63,233 nt of DNA from Chloroflexota bacterium (GTDB lineage Bacteria > Chloroflexota > Chloroflexia > Chloroflexales > Roseiflexaceae). Below the pieces are notes generated by a model that worked only from the letters and a program-made list of their open reading frames with translations, was not told where the DNA came from and did not search any database. Both the position numbers and the translations under genes were made by a program. Shown in pieces: positions 28,381 to 37,635 of the stretch. The first letter of the stretch is position 1, and the number at the start of each line of letters is the position of its first letter. The stretch lies in NCBI GenBank assembly GCA_013388755.1, contig JACAEQ010000009.1:1-63233 (forward strand), given 5' to 3'.

Positions 28381-30423
28381 TCATGACCCATACGCGTAGA
28401 TTCGCTCGTGCAGCACGCCGATGTACGGCAGGTTGCGGTACTTTTCTGCATAGTCAAGGCCATATCCGACAACGAATTCATTTGGAATATCGAACCCCAG
28501 GTAGTCGACAGGAACATCTGCCTGGCGCCGCTCAGGCTTGTTGAGCAGGGCGCAGATCCGCAGACTGGCCGGTTTGCGGCTGAGCAGGTGGCTGCGCAGA
28601 TACGCCAGGGTCAGGCCGCTGTCAATAATGTCCTCTACAATCAGTACATGTCGCCCGGCGATGTCGCTGTCGAGATCCTTCAGCATACGCACGACGCCGC
28701 TCGACTCGGTGGTTTTACCATAACTCGACGTGGCAATGAAGTCCATCGCCAGCGGCAGATCGATGGCGCGCGCCAGATCGACCATGAACATTGCGCATCC
28801 TTTCAACACCCCTACCAGCAGCAAGTCGCCTAACGGGCGATAATCCGCAGTGATCTGAGCGCCCAGGGTGCGCACGCGATGTTGAATCTGCTCAGCCGGG
28901 ATCAGTATTTTCGCCATGTCATCGTGCATGGGATGTTCCTCCGCACCAGCGGCGTCCTCTTGCTGGACGCCATTTGCCAGCCCTTCGATCCAGAGATGCC
29001 ACGCCGGTCTTCCCATCGCCGCTACGTACCCTTCTGCGACGCATACCCCTGGAACCCACACGACCTGGTCGCCAGCGACGACAATCGGCCATTCAGCGCG
29101 GAGCGCGCGCGGCACGCGAGCATCGACCAGGATGTCTTGCAGGCGCCGCGTGCCGCGACCGCCGGCGGGACGGACACGGTCGCCCGAACGGCGACGGCGC
29201 ACCACGAGCGGGGCAGCACAGGTGTTGGGATCCAGAAACGTTTCCCAGGCATGCCGTGGCGTGCTTGCGACGCCCTGTTCGGCGCAGAGCGCCCGGCCAT
29301 CACGGAGCTCGATATGCCCTGGAATCGCCAGTAGCGCTTCCGGGAACGGGAGCGATGGCCCGTCGCCTGTGGCCGGTTCACCGCGCGCCATGACGAACCC
29401 GCCGTCATACGTCGTGACGAGCAGCACACCACCCGGCAGTTCCACGCGCCGCCCGACGCCTCGTCCAATCACCTCCCGCGCGCGCGCAAGATCGGCATAG
29501 CCAGGCGTGTCGGCCCCACCCAGTTCGCCATAGGCACGGCGCAACGCCGCGTACTGCAGCACCGGCGACAGCGCTGCCCAGTGGTGGCCATCGAAGATGA
29601 TACTGCGTTCACGTGTTGCTGCCAGCGTATGCCACTTCCTGGCAAGCGCGTTCTCGATGAACGCCGCGCTATCGGCGCAGGCTGCGGCCGTGCGGCAGAG
29701 TGCGGTGACAATCTGCGGGTTCAGTGCCGCAAGGGCCGGTAGAATATCCTGCCGGACGCGGGTACGTAGATAGCGCCGGTCCTCATTTGACGGGTCGCGG
29801 CGCGGGGCCAGCGCATGGTCGGCGCAATAGGCCTCGATCGCCGCGCGTGTGACATCCAGCAGCGGGCGGATCAGGAGCGGGGCAGGAGCAGCCGGCGCCA
29901 GAGGCACTGGCTGCATTTCACCGATCGTCGCCCATTCATGCCACGCAGTCACCGGTCGCAGCGCACGCAACCCTTCGACACCCGCGCCACGGATAAGATG
30001 CAACAGCACGGTCTCGGCCTGGTCATCAGCGTGATGCGCAGTGGCAACCGCCTGCGCCCCGATCGCCAGCGCCGTGCGAGCCAGCAGGCGATAGCGCGCC
30101 AGGCGCGCTGCGGCGTGCAGATTGAGCCGTCGCCTGGCCGCAAGTGCACGCACATCCACCGCATCCATCGTGCATGGCAGATCGAGGCGTGCGGCGGTTT
30201 CCGCGACGAAGGCCGCCTCGGCGGCAGACTCGGCGCCACGCAACCGGTGATCAAGATGGACGACATGCAGGTTGCATCCCAGTTCCGGGCGCAGATCGGC
30301 GAGCACATGCAGAAGGCAGAGCGAGTCCGGCCCGCCCGAAACCGCCACGATCACAGGTGGGCCGGGAGTCACCATGCGATGCTGGCGAATAGCGGCGCGC
30401 ACGGTATCACGAAGGGCAGGCAT
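28381..30423 (-). CDS. tilS-hpt: tRNA(Ile)-lysidine synthetase fused to hypoxanthine phosphoribosyltransferase
   Basis: A 680-residue fusion. Residues 1 to about 480 form TilS, with PP-loop VAVSGGPDSLCLLHVLADL, HLDHRLRG, ATAHHADDQAETVLLHLIRG and a C-terminal RRRRSGDRVRPAG domain; it makes lysidine at C34 of the AUA-reading tRNA. Residues 499-680 form an HPRT: GVLKGCAMFMVDLARAI and the PRPP loop VLIVEDIIDSGLTL. An internal ATG at 28929 (residue 499) has GGAGG eight bases upstream, so free HPRT may also be made. tilS and hpt are commonly neighbours, and fused forms are known in some bacteria. The gene starts 8 bases after the upstream gene ends. Confidence 0.95.
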   Translation of the reverse strand: MPALRDTVRAAIRQHRMVTPGPPVIVAVSGGPDSLCLLHVLADLRPELGCNLHVVHLDHRLRGAESAAEAAFVAETAARLDLPCTMDAVDVRALAARRRLNLHAAARLARYRLLARTALAIGAQAVATAHHADDQAETVLLHLIRGAGVEGLRALRPVTAWHEWATIGEMQPVPLAPAAPAPLLIRPLLDVTRAAIEAYCADHALAPRRDPSNEDRRYLRTRVRQDILPALAALNPQIVTALCRTAAACADSAAFIENALARKWHTLAATRERSIIFDGHHWAALSPVLQYAALRRAYGELGGADTPGYADLARAREVIGRGVGRRVELPGGVLLVTTYDGGFVMARGEPATGDGPSLPFPEALLAIPGHIELRDGRALCAEQGVASTPRHAWETFLDPNTCAAPLVVRRRRSGDRVRPAGGRGTRRLQDILVDARVPRALRAEWPIVVAGDQVVWVPGVCVAEGYVAAMGRPAWHLWIEGLANGVQQEDAAGAEEHPMHDDMAKILIPAEQIQHRVRTLGAQITADYRPLGDLLLVGVLKGCAMFMVDLARAIDLPLAMDFIATSSYGKTTESSGVVRMLKDLDSDIAGRHVLIVEDIIDSGLTLAYLRSHLLSRKPASLRICALLNKPERRQADVPVDYLGFDIPNEFVVGYGLDYAEKYRNLPYIGVLHERIYAYGS

Positions 30424-30431
30424 GCGGTTCT

Positions 30432-32336
30432 TCAGGCGCCACGCAAGCGGATCACAAACAGGGTTAACCCTTGCTGCGGCGCGGTACGGCCATTGACGTC
30501 AACCGCCAGCGCAGGCGTGCTGTTCCAACCAATCAGGTACACCCCCTGCGCATCGAGCGGGCTACCGGTCGAAGGAGTGGGCGCGAAGCGCGCCGAGTCG
30601 CTACTGAAGAGCCTGGTCAACATCTGCCGCCGATTGAACACCCGGTCGTCGCCAACCTGAACGCTATAGGGGAAATTGCGCTGGGCGCGGCTGAAATCAA
30701 TAGCTGCGCCAGCGCCGGGCGCCAGCGTGCCGAGATCCTGGAACGCGCCGTTATAGATCACAATGGCCTGCTCGATCGGCATTGCACCGGTATTGCGCAC
30801 CTCGCCGAGCGGGCCGCCGGCACTGTTCTGGAGGGCGCTCTGAACCTGAACCGGCAGCGCCAGCGGCGTCTCGACCAGCAGCATCCGGACGGACGCGACA
30901 TCAATCAGCATATTCGATATGGCGACGCCAGTGTCGTCGCTGACCGGTTCGAGCGGGCGCGCGGAGAGATCATCAAAACCACGGGTCTCGCTCACCAGGC
31001 TATCAACGGGAAAGCGAAGCGCATAACTGCTGCGCAGCGGTGAGAACATACCGAGATAAGCAGTGGCCACGCCGCGCAACTCGCCTTCGGCGCCCTGCAC
31101 CACGGCGATCTGGTTGAGTTGCGACTGGCCGCCGCGCAAGCCGAAACCGGCCAGGTACAGGCCGGCGGCAAACAGGACAACCGTGAGCGGGATGGTCAGC
31201 CAGGCCCATTCGAGGCGCCCGATGCGGCGCAGCACCAGATAGTTGCCTGGCCCGATGACCAGGATATACGCCAGCAGGAACGCCGCCAGTACCGTTGCCG
31301 ACGGCAGACCGAGCGCCGGAAGCTGGAGCACATCCTGCAGCAGGCTCAACTGGTTGACGCGCGCGCCGAACCCGGGCACGAACTGCGGAATGGGTTGCAA
31401 GACCTGCGCCCAGAGCACCGGTTCGCCACCCCAGCCGCGCAGGAGCGCCAGGTCGAACGTGCTGAAAACCACCGCGCCGGCGCCGTAGCGCGCGCGATAG
31501 AGCAGCGGCGCGCCGGTGGGGAGGGACTCGGCGCCAGCGCGCGGACGAACGTTGAGCAGTGGCCCGGTGGCGGGCGTAGGGGGTGAGCCGCCGAGTTGTT
31601 CGAGCGGTGTCAGGTCACCTGGTGAAATCGTACTGGCCGGTTCCACTGGCAGCACATCGGCGAGCCCGGCGGCAGCGCGTTCACCGCCGATGCCGCCGCC
31701 AACGATCAATTGCCCGCCGAGGCCGACCCAGGTGCGAATCGCGCTGCGCTGCGACTCGGCGAGCGCGGTTGTATCGACATCATGGACGAACAGCGCATTG
31801 ACGCCACGCAGCGCCAGTGGTTGGGACGGTAGCTCATCGAGTGTGACATGGCGCACGACCGCGCCGCTTGACCCGTTCATCTGCATTGCGCTGAGGCTGG
31901 TGAGCAATGCCGGATCGGTGCCAGCCACGATGATCAGAAAGCGATCCGGGTCGATCGGTTCAAGGCTGATACTCTGTTCGATCAGCGCGCTGCCGTTCTC
32001 GATCAGCCGCACCAGGCCATTGCGGGCGAAGCCACGCGAGAAGACCTCGAGCGTCACGCGTTTGCGCGAGCCGCGCGGCAGATCGATTTCGCGGCGAAAG
32101 GCCGGTTCATTCCGCTGGCCCGGAAAGCTCCATTCAAGTACGCCGCGCACGTCGCGCCCATCGTTGGCAAGATCAATCGCCACCGGGAACCACTCGCCCG
32201 ATCGGTAGGCGCCGGCATATCCCGGGCGCGCGGTCAGTGTCAGGCCGGGCGCTTGCTCCTGGGCGGCAACCGGCGGCGCAAGCGACACAAGAACCGCGCA
32301 GAGTGCAACGATCAGTGCGACGCGCGAAACGAACAT
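30432..32336 (-). CDS. Exported membrane protein with GATase-like fold, unknown function
   Basis: About 634 residues. A signal peptide (FVSRVALIVALCAVLVSLAPPVAA) is followed by a beta-rich extracytoplasmic domain (YRSGEWFPVAIDLAN). Next comes a region resembling class I glutamine-amidotransferase-like folds of large membrane proteins (VNALFVHDVDTTAL, then WVGLGGQLIVGGG) but without a catalytic Cys. Two membrane spans follow (about LPSATVLAAFLLAYILVI and LTIPLTVVLFAAGLYLAGF) and then a further domain. AGGAGAA before ATG 32336 decides the start. It is in an operon with tilS-hpt. No enzyme function is evident. Confidence 0.75.
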   Translation of the reverse strand: MFVSRVALIVALCAVLVSLAPPVAAQEQAPGLTLTARPGYAGAYRSGEWFPVAIDLANDGRDVRGVLEWSFPGQRNEPAFRREIDLPRGSRKRVTLEVFSRGFARNGLVRLIENGSALIEQSISLEPIDPDRFLIIVAGTDPALLTSLSAMQMNGSSGAVVRHVTLDELPSQPLALRGVNALFVHDVDTTALAESQRSAIRTWVGLGGQLIVGGGIGGERAAAGLADVLPVEPASTISPGDLTPLEQLGGSPPTPATGPLLNVRPRAGAESLPTGAPLLYRARYGAGAVVFSTFDLALLRGWGGEPVLWAQVLQPIPQFVPGFGARVNQLSLLQDVLQLPALGLPSATVLAAFLLAYILVIGPGNYLVLRRIGRLEWAWLTIPLTVVLFAAGLYLAGFGLRGGQSQLNQIAVVQGAEGELRGVATAYLGMFSPLRSSYALRFPVDSLVSETRGFDDLSARPLEPVSDDTGVAISNMLIDVASVRMLLVETPLALPVQVQSALQNSAGGPLGEVRNTGAMPIEQAIVIYNGAFQDLGTLAPGAGAAIDFSRAQRNFPYSVQVGDDRVFNRRQMLTRLFSSDSARFAPTPSTGSPLDAQGVYLIGWNSTPALAVDVNGRTAPQQGLTLFVIRLRGA

Positions 32337-32514
32337 GACGTTCTCCTGAAGCTCCATGCGTCCAGATTGATCCTGTGGCATGACGGTTCCCGCCCAGGCA
32401 TGACAGTACGCGCGCGCAGGCACGTGAACGACCGCATGCGGTCATGGCGAGGCGCGTCAGTAGAGGCGTTACCTGCAACGTCTCTACGAGTCAGGACGTT
32501 ATCGCTCGCACTGA

Positions 32515-32726
32515 CATCCAGGCACCACCTGTCATTGCGAGGAGCGCCAGCGACGAGACAATCTCCTAACCATGCCGGGAGATGGCGTCGCTGCGCGCGC
32601 AATCACATCCAGGCACCACCTGTCATTGCGAGGAATGTTAGCGACGACGCAATCTCCTACCATACCGGGAGATGGCGTCGCTGCGCGCGCACTGCCATCC
32701 AGCCATCCGTTATGCGGATAGGCCCT
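32515..32726. repeat. MITE-like element with two 91-bp direct repeat units
   Basis: Two near-identical units begin CATCCAGGCACCACCTGTCA at 32515 and 32606, each with a TCATTGCGAGGA REP arm and a GGGAGATGGCGTCGCTGCGC arm. The right end CCGTTATGCGGATAGGCCCT (32707-32726) matches the family end and abuts the stop codon of the PH-domain gene. The 32337-32725 gap consists of this element plus about 180 bp of unrecognised sequence next to the upstream gene's start. Confidence 0.75.
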
Positions 32727-34384
32727 CAGGATGCCGCTTCGTGATTGCGGCGGCGCATCCGTTCACGAAGTGCACGGATCATGTCGCGGCGCAGGCTGCG
32801 CCGTGCCAGGCGCCGCAGATACGCATCAACCTGCGCCGACACCTTGCCATTGATATACTCTGCCAGGTCATTATCGGGGGATTGTTGCACCGAACGGCCG
32901 ATCGCACCAGCAACGGCGGCATCGAACTGATCACGGGTCATCTTTTCGCCATGCTCACGCTGCAGTGCGTCGTACTGTTTAAGCAACGCGATCGCGTCCT
33001 GCAACTGGCGTTCTTTCTCATGTTTACGGAAATCGGTCAGGTAGTCGTTGATCGTCGCCTGAACGCCACGCGGATCGGGTACATGGTCGAACGTGAAGTT
33101 CCCACCAGCCGCGCCACCGGTTTCAACCACGACGGTGCCAAGCCCGAGCAACCGCTCAACAAAGCTTACGTCAAACGAGATATTCTGGATCGCCGAGAGT
33201 TGCGCGCGGCGCGTGTTTTCCGGGCCGAACGGACGGCGGTCAACATCAATAATATCGCTACGGGTAAGGATGTAGGTATCGTGAATCAGGGCTTCACGGA
33301 TCCACCATCCCCACGCGCCAAAAACGAGTAGCGCGCCGATCATGACCAGGGTGGCGGCGAATCCATGCAGCAAGCCGAACTGCACCAGGATTGTGACCGC
33401 GATCGCCACCAGCGTAAACCCGGCAAGCGGGCGAAGCAGGCGAATCATCACATAGATCCAGGAGGGGCGCCAGATGATCCGGTCACCGGAAACCTCCGGG
33501 TTAGGCGGAAAGAATCCAGGAATCAGGCCACGCTGGGTTCGCACCTGAACCGCCGGAGATGGTTGTGGCGGCGGGCGGTTGCCATATACCTGGTCCTCAA
33601 TCAGGGTGCGCAGCAGATCAGGCGCCTGACGACGACGCAGATAACGCACCTGCTCCATGATTGCCTGTTCGATCTCGCGCGGCCGGGCGGCAAAATCAAA
33701 CTCGAGCCGGCGCGGGCTGAACGAACGGATAATAATCTTGCCATACCCGAACAACGTCGCCTGATAGGTATCCATACGCAGATTCACCTGCTGAATGTCG
33801 TCGAGCAGCACCTGCTGTTGCACATGCCGGACGAACATGGTCTCATCGTCGTAGACAACACGCGTGTTGGTGACCACCAGGAAGTCGTCGCGCCAGTCGT
33901 TGTAGAGGTACAGCACCATGGCAAGCATGAGCAGCGCGATCACGCTCAGTGCGATATTGATCGGGTCGCCGGCACGCGAATAGATCGGATCGATCGTGAC
34001 CAGTTGCCCGCCGCTGGTGCGGAACCAGACGGCCAGGGCGATGACAGCGATTGCCAGCAGATACAGGAGGTCAGGGTTATTCCACGGCTTATCGCCGCGC
34101 CGCTGTTTTTTCGCCTCGCCGCGCGCCCAGAGACCGATAAGCATTGCGGCCAGTATGATCAGGATGATGTTGATCGGATCGGTCAGAGGGCGGCTGACAC
34201 CTTCGCGCATGACGAGGATGGTGCCGCCAGCGGCGCGGAACAGGGCGACAGCAGCGGCGATTGCGCCAATCACCAGAAAGATCAGGCTGGACTGCAGGAG
34301 CTCGATCCAGTGGCGCCGGCCCACATACACGATCTCTTCCCCCTGATCAAGCTCAAGATCGATCTGTGGCTGCGGTGCGATCAT
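32726..34384 (-). CDS. Membrane protein with two bacterial PH (bPH2) domains
   Basis: About 552 residues. Several hydrophobic segments (for example SLIFLVIGAIAAAVALF, LLYLLAIAVIALAVWF, ALLMLAMVLYLYND and FTLVAIAVTILVQFG) alternate with two bacterial PH-like domains: DDFLVVTNTRVVYDDETMFVR with LLDDIQQVNL, and DTYILTRSDIIDVDRRPFG with LSAIQNISFDVS. These match YdbS/YdbT-type proteins. The C-terminal ~100 residues are a charged coiled-coil-like tail. ATG 34384 has GGAG about 11 bases upstream; a GTG at 34396 overlaps the cmk stop (GTGA) and is an alternative. Coupled to cmk. Function unknown, possibly membrane or envelope stress. Confidence 0.85.
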   Translation of the reverse strand: MIAPQPQIDLELDQGEEIVYVGRRHWIELLQSSLIFLVIGAIAAAVALFRAAGGTILVMREGVSRPLTDPINIILIILAAMLIGLWARGEAKKQRRGDKPWNNPDLLYLLAIAVIALAVWFRTSGGQLVTIDPIYSRAGDPINIALSVIALLMLAMVLYLYNDWRDDFLVVTNTRVVYDDETMFVRHVQQQVLLDDIQQVNLRMDTYQATLFGYGKIIIRSFSPRRLEFDFAARPREIEQAIMEQVRYLRRRQAPDLLRTLIEDQVYGNRPPPQPSPAVQVRTQRGLIPGFFPPNPEVSGDRIIWRPSWIYVMIRLLRPLAGFTLVAIAVTILVQFGLLHGFAATLVMIGALLVFGAWGWWIREALIHDTYILTRSDIIDVDRRPFGPENTRRAQLSAIQNISFDVSFVERLLGLGTVVVETGGAAGGNFTFDHVPDPRGVQATINDYLTDFRKHEKERQLQDAIALLKQYDALQREHGEKMTRDQFDAAVAGAIGRSVQQSPDNDLAEYINGKVSAQVDAYLRRLARRSLRRDMIRALRERMRRRNHEAAS

Positions 34385-34392
34385 GTGTGCTC

Positions 34393-35082
34393 TCACTCCG
34401 GCAATTCGCCTGCAACCCGCCTGATGTAGCTCATGGCCAGATCGGCGACCTGCTCCGGCGTGAGCCCGTCGCTGACGATAATGCAGGCATCGGCGGCGGG
34501 CGCGCTAACGTGCCGATCGAGTTCGTCGCGGCGCATAATTTCGTTGCGAATATGCTGGATATCGCTTGCGCCACCACGGCTCTGGATCTCGACCGTGCGG
34601 CGGCGGGCGCGCTCGTCGATCGACGCATTGAGATAGAACTTGACCGGCGCATCGGGCATCACAACACTGCCAATGTCGCGCCCGACCATAACGACTCTCC
34701 CACGGTTGCCGATAGCGCGCTGGCGCGCGCGCAACACGGTGCGCACCGCCGGGTGCCGCGCAGCCACCGATACGACGCGTTCAACATCGGGGCGGCGCAA
34801 CTCCCAGGTAACGTCGGCGCCGTCAACCAGCACGGTATACTGCCGCCCATCCGCGGCGGCCCCGGCGGGCAACACCTGAATATCAAGCGTGCGCGCCAGC
34901 GCCGCCGTGGCCTCAGCGTCGGCCGGATCAACATGGCGGTGCAGCGCCGCCCATGCCAGCGCACGATACATCACGCCAGTATCAAAGTAGAGATAACCAA
35001 GGCGGCGCGCCAGATGTTCCCCAAGTGTGCTCTTGCCGGCGCCGGCCGGGCCATCGATCGTGATGATGAGTGGGGCGGGCAT
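34393..35082 (-). CDS. cmk: Cytidylate kinase
   Basis: A 229-residue (d)CMP kinase. It starts MPAPLIITIDGPAGAGKST with the P-loop GPAGAGKST. It continues with YLYFDTGVMYRALAWAALH, the CMP-binding NRGRVVMVGRDIGSVV and ARRRTVEIQ, and ends with a lid and RRDELDR. ATG 35082 is chosen because families begin within a few residues of the P-loop strand; ATG 35097 is also possible. It is followed by the PH-domain gene with overlap or near overlap. Divergent from the tRNA pair. Confidence 0.95.
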   Translation of the reverse strand: MPAPLIITIDGPAGAGKSTLGEHLARRLGYLYFDTGVMYRALAWAALHRHVDPADAEATAALARTLDIQVLPAGAAADGRQYTVLVDGADVTWELRRPDVERVVSVAARHPAVRTVLRARQRAIGNRGRVVMVGRDIGSVVMPDAPVKFYLNASIDERARRRTVEIQSRGGASDIQHIRNEIMRRDELDRHVSAPAADACIIVSDGLTPEQVADLAMSYIRRVAGELPE

Positions 35083-35186
35083 GCGAGATTCGCGCATCCT
35101 GTCGCAGTGATATGCGCTATTGTAGCACGGTGCGTCTGCCGTGTGCAAGCGTCCGGGCGGAGATGCCTCAGCGCCTCACAGACTAT

Positions 35187-35215
35187 TTGCATTGTACGGC
35201 ATGTACTGCTATAAT
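35187..35215 (+). promoter_or_regulatory. tRNA promoter
   Basis: TTGCAT (35187-35192), a 17-base spacer and a perfect TATAAT (35210-35215), about 44 bases before the first tRNA. Confidence 0.75.
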
Positions 35216-35258
35216 AGCTCTGTCGCGGCCGCAAGGAGATTCAGGCCGGTAGTTATCA

Positions 35259-35335
35259 GGCCCCATCGTCTAGCGGCCTAGGACGCCACCCTCTCAAGGT
35301 GGAGATCGCGGGTTCGAATCCCGCTGGGGTCACCA
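35259..35335 (+). tRNA. tRNA-Glu (anticodon CTC)
   Basis: A 77-base cloverleaf including an encoded CCA. The acceptor stem GGCCCCA pairs with TGGGGTC. The anticodon arm is CCACC-CTCTCAA-GGTGG, placing CTC at 34-36. The T arm is GCGGG-TTCGAAT-CCCGC. It reads GAG codons. Confidence 0.95.
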
Positions 35336-35341
35336 GGTACT

Positions 35342-35418
35342 GGGCCCGTGGTGTAGTGGCCGAACATGCGACCCTGTCAAGGTCGAGAGCGCGGGTTCGA
35401 ATCCCGTCGGGCCCGCCA
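35342..35418 (+). tRNA. tRNA-Asp (anticodon GTC)
   Basis: A 77-base cloverleaf with encoded CCA. The acceptor GGGCCCG pairs with CGGGCCC. The anticodon arm is CGACC-CTGTCAA-GGTCG with GTC at 34-36. The T arm is GCGGG-TTCGAAT-CCCGT. Six bases separate it from tRNA-Glu, and a strong terminator follows, so the two form one unit. Confidence 0.95.
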
Positions 35419-35428
35419 GAATGGCGGC

Positions 35429-35457
35429 AAAAAGGCTCACATCCCGTGAGCCTTTTT
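35429..35457 (+). terminator. Intrinsic terminator of the tRNA unit
   Basis: AAAAAGGCTCAC (35429-35440), a 5-base loop and GTGAGCCTTTTT (35446-35457): a perfect 12-bp stem with a T tract, 10 bases after tRNA-Asp. Confidence 0.95.
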
Positions 35458-35467
35458 GATTCCTCTC

Positions 35468-35545
35468 TGTCAATGCTACGAGTGACGCGGTCGCCCGAGT
35501 GGGCGACTCGCAGACAGTGTTTCCTGCCCTCGGCAGAACGGAGTG
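35468..35545 (-). repeat. Two-hairpin dispersed repeat, copy A
   Basis: Read on the minus strand it shares the layout CTGCCGAGGGCAGGA ... GCGAGTCGCCCACTCGGGCG ... GTCACTCG with copies at 41617-41690 and 46842-46915. Hairpins are TGCC-GAG-GGCA and GTCGCCC-ACTC-GGGCGAC. Confidence 0.65.
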
Positions 35546-35653
35546 CCGCCGCGCCGGCAACCGGATTGCATGATCGTGGTATGATTGGGAACGTTCCACT
35601 TGCCGACATCTGAACGTATCGCGGACAGGATCATGAGGAGAAAGGAAGTCCTT

Positions 35654-37432
35654 ATGCCCACGATCTCGCGGCGCACCTTCATGAAAACCATGGCGGTCGG
35701 TTCAGGGACGATTGCCTACATGGCGACGGCACTGACCGTCCATGGTGCCGGCCCTGAGGTCTACAAACTGCGCATTGTGCACACCAACGACCACCACGCG
35801 CGCATCGAGCCGGTGCTGAGCGGAACCAGCCCGCTGCACGGCGGCGTATCGCGGCGCAAGACGCTGATTGACGCCATCCGCAAGGAAGGTGGCAATCAAC
35901 TGCTGCTCGACGCTGGCGATGTGTTCCAGGGGACGTTGTATTTCAACCAGTATCGCGGCATGGCTGACCTCGAGTTCTACAACGCACTCAAGTACGACGC
36001 CGTTGCCATCGGCAACCACGAGTTCGACATCGGCCAGGCGCCACTGGCCGACTTCATTCGGGGGGCGCGTTTCCCCGTGTTGAGCGCGAATATCCGGGCC
36101 GACGGCTCATCGCCACTGGCGGGCCTGATCAAGCCCTGGACGGTGATCTGGGTCGGTGGGCAGCCGATCGGCATCATCGGCGTGACGACCGAGGAGACGG
36201 TGGTGCTGAGCAACCCGGGACCGGGCGTGACCTTCACGAACTATATTGACGCCGTGAAACTGGGGGTTGCGACATTGCGCCAGGCGGGGGTCAACAAGAT
36301 CATCGCGCTCACCCACGTCGGCGTACAGGCCGACCGCATCCTGGCGAGCCAGGTGGACGGTGTTGCCGTCATTATCGGCGGGCACAGCCACACACCCATG
36401 GGCCCGATGCTGAGCAAGCCCTCCGCGAGCCAGCCATACCCCGAGGTGATTGCATCCCCGTCGGGCAAGCCGGTGATCGTTGCACAGGACTGGGAGTGGG
36501 GGCGCTGGCTCGGCGACCTGACGATCGGTTTCGATGCCAATGGCGATGTGACGACCGTGGTGGCGGGTAAGCCGACCGAAGTGCTGCCGGCCATCGATCC
36601 CGATCGCGGTTTCGAGAATCGTATTGCAACCTTCAAAGGGCCACTGGATCAATTGCGTGCCACGCCAGTGGGCGAAACGGCAGTGGCACTGAATGGCGCA
36701 CGCGCCGATGTGCGCACCAGAGAAACGAATCTGGGGAACTTGATTGCCGATACGACGCTGGCGAAGACCGCACCGGCCGGCGCGCAGATCGCGATCGTGA
36801 ATGGTGGCGGTATTCGCACGAGCATTCCGGCAGGGCGCGTGACGCTTGGCCAGGTGCTTGAGGTGCAGCCGTTCGGCAACACGCTGGTGGTGATGACGGT
36901 CACCGGCGCACAGGTAAAAGAGGCGCTGGAGAATGGTGTCAGCCAGGTAGAGCAGGTCGCCGGACGTTTCCCGCAGGTTGGCGGCATGCGCTATAGCTGG
37001 GACGCGACGGCGCCGGCGGGCAGCCGTATCACCGGGATCCAGGTGTCCGACGGCAAGGGCGGCTTTACCGCCATCGATCCGAACGCCAGCTATCGCCTGG
37101 TGGTGAACAACTTCATCGCCACCGGCGGCGACGGCTACAGTGTGCTGCAGCGCGGGACGAACCGCATCGAAACCGGGTTCCTCGATGCTGATGTATTCGT
37201 CGAATATATGCGAACCAATTCACCGGTTAATCCGCAGGTTGAAGGCCGGATCGTGCAGAACGGCCTGCTTCCGGGCGTCGCCGTGCCCATTCCGGCGGAA
37301 CTGCCGCGCACGGGTGGTGAACTGTCGCCGGCGTGGCTGCTGGCGCTGGCGGCTGCCGGCGCGATCGGCGGCGGGTTGCGGCTGCGCGAGCGCGCGGCGC
37401 GTATGGCTGCGCATCGGCAGGATGAGGCGTAA
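35654..37432 (+). CDS. Tat-exported 5'-nucleotidase (UshA-type) with LPxTG-like wall anchor
   Basis: About 592 residues. The N-terminus has a twin-arginine signal (SRRTFMKTMAVGSG). The metallophosphoesterase domain shows RIVHTNDHHARIEP, LLLDAGDVFQG, IGNHEFDIG and GGHSHTP. The C-terminal nucleotidase domain shows ETNLGNLIADT and NGGGIRTSI. The protein ends with LPRTGGELSPAWLLALAAAG, a hydrophobic run and arginines, a sortase-type sorting signal. It should hydrolyse nucleotides or related phosphoesters outside the cell. ATG 35654 follows AAAGGAAG; ATG 35633 is an alternative. No sortase gene is in the window. Confidence 0.92.
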   Translation: MPTISRRTFMKTMAVGSGTIAYMATALTVHGAGPEVYKLRIVHTNDHHARIEPVLSGTSPLHGGVSRRKTLIDAIRKEGGNQLLLDAGDVFQGTLYFNQYRGMADLEFYNALKYDAVAIGNHEFDIGQAPLADFIRGARFPVLSANIRADGSSPLAGLIKPWTVIWVGGQPIGIIGVTTEETVVLSNPGPGVTFTNYIDAVKLGVATLRQAGVNKIIALTHVGVQADRILASQVDGVAVIIGGHSHTPMGPMLSKPSASQPYPEVIASPSGKPVIVAQDWEWGRWLGDLTIGFDANGDVTTVVAGKPTEVLPAIDPDRGFENRIATFKGPLDQLRATPVGETAVALNGARADVRTRETNLGNLIADTTLAKTAPAGAQIAIVNGGGIRTSIPAGRVTLGQVLEVQPFGNTLVVMTVTGAQVKEALENGVSQVEQVAGRFPQVGGMRYSWDATAPAGSRITGIQVSDGKGGFTAIDPNASYRLVVNNFIATGGDGYSVLQRGTNRIETGFLDADVFVEYMRTNSPVNPQVEGRIVQNGLLPGVAVPIPAELPRTGGELSPAWLLALAAAGAIGGGLRLRERAARMAAHRQDEA

Positions 37433-37442
37433 TGCCACGATG

Positions 37443-37481
37443 GGGGCAGGTGGTGGCGTCGCCATCACCTGCCCCTCTTTT
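37443..37481 (+). terminator. Intrinsic terminator of the nucleotidase gene
   Basis: A 15-bp stem (37443-37457 with 37461-37475, one G-U pair, loop GTC) followed by TCTTTT, 10 bases after the stop. Confidence 0.8.
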
Positions 37482-37500
37482 CGCTCACACGAGTTACAAG

Positions 37501-37554
37501 GGATTGCTTCGCTTCGCTCGCAATGACATCCAATCCGTTGTTCGGACAGGCTCT
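37501..37554. repeat. MITE-like element, right half only
   Basis: A REP arm GCTTCGCTCGCAATGACA is followed by the end CCGTTGTTCGGACAGGCTCT, the reverse complement of the left end of the 2029 and 2163 elements. The other half is missing, apparently truncated beside the terminator. Confidence 0.65.
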
Positions 37555-37635
37555 TCGCCGAAGCAAGATGAGCGCTTCCGCGAGTCGTCGGCCAGCCGAT
37601 CGCGCAACTCATGCCATTGCACGTAAGGAGAGAGT

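Noticed and set aside
33365-34429. 354-codon open frame antisense to the PH-domain and cmk genes
   Set aside because: Composition (Arg/His/Asp/Gln-rich) is typical of an antisense shadow, and the minus-strand genes have clear domains.
35256-35613. Open frames across the tRNA pair and terminator on both strands
   Set aside because: They translate tRNA-Glu, tRNA-Asp and the terminator, which explain the conservation; such frames are a known annotation artefact.
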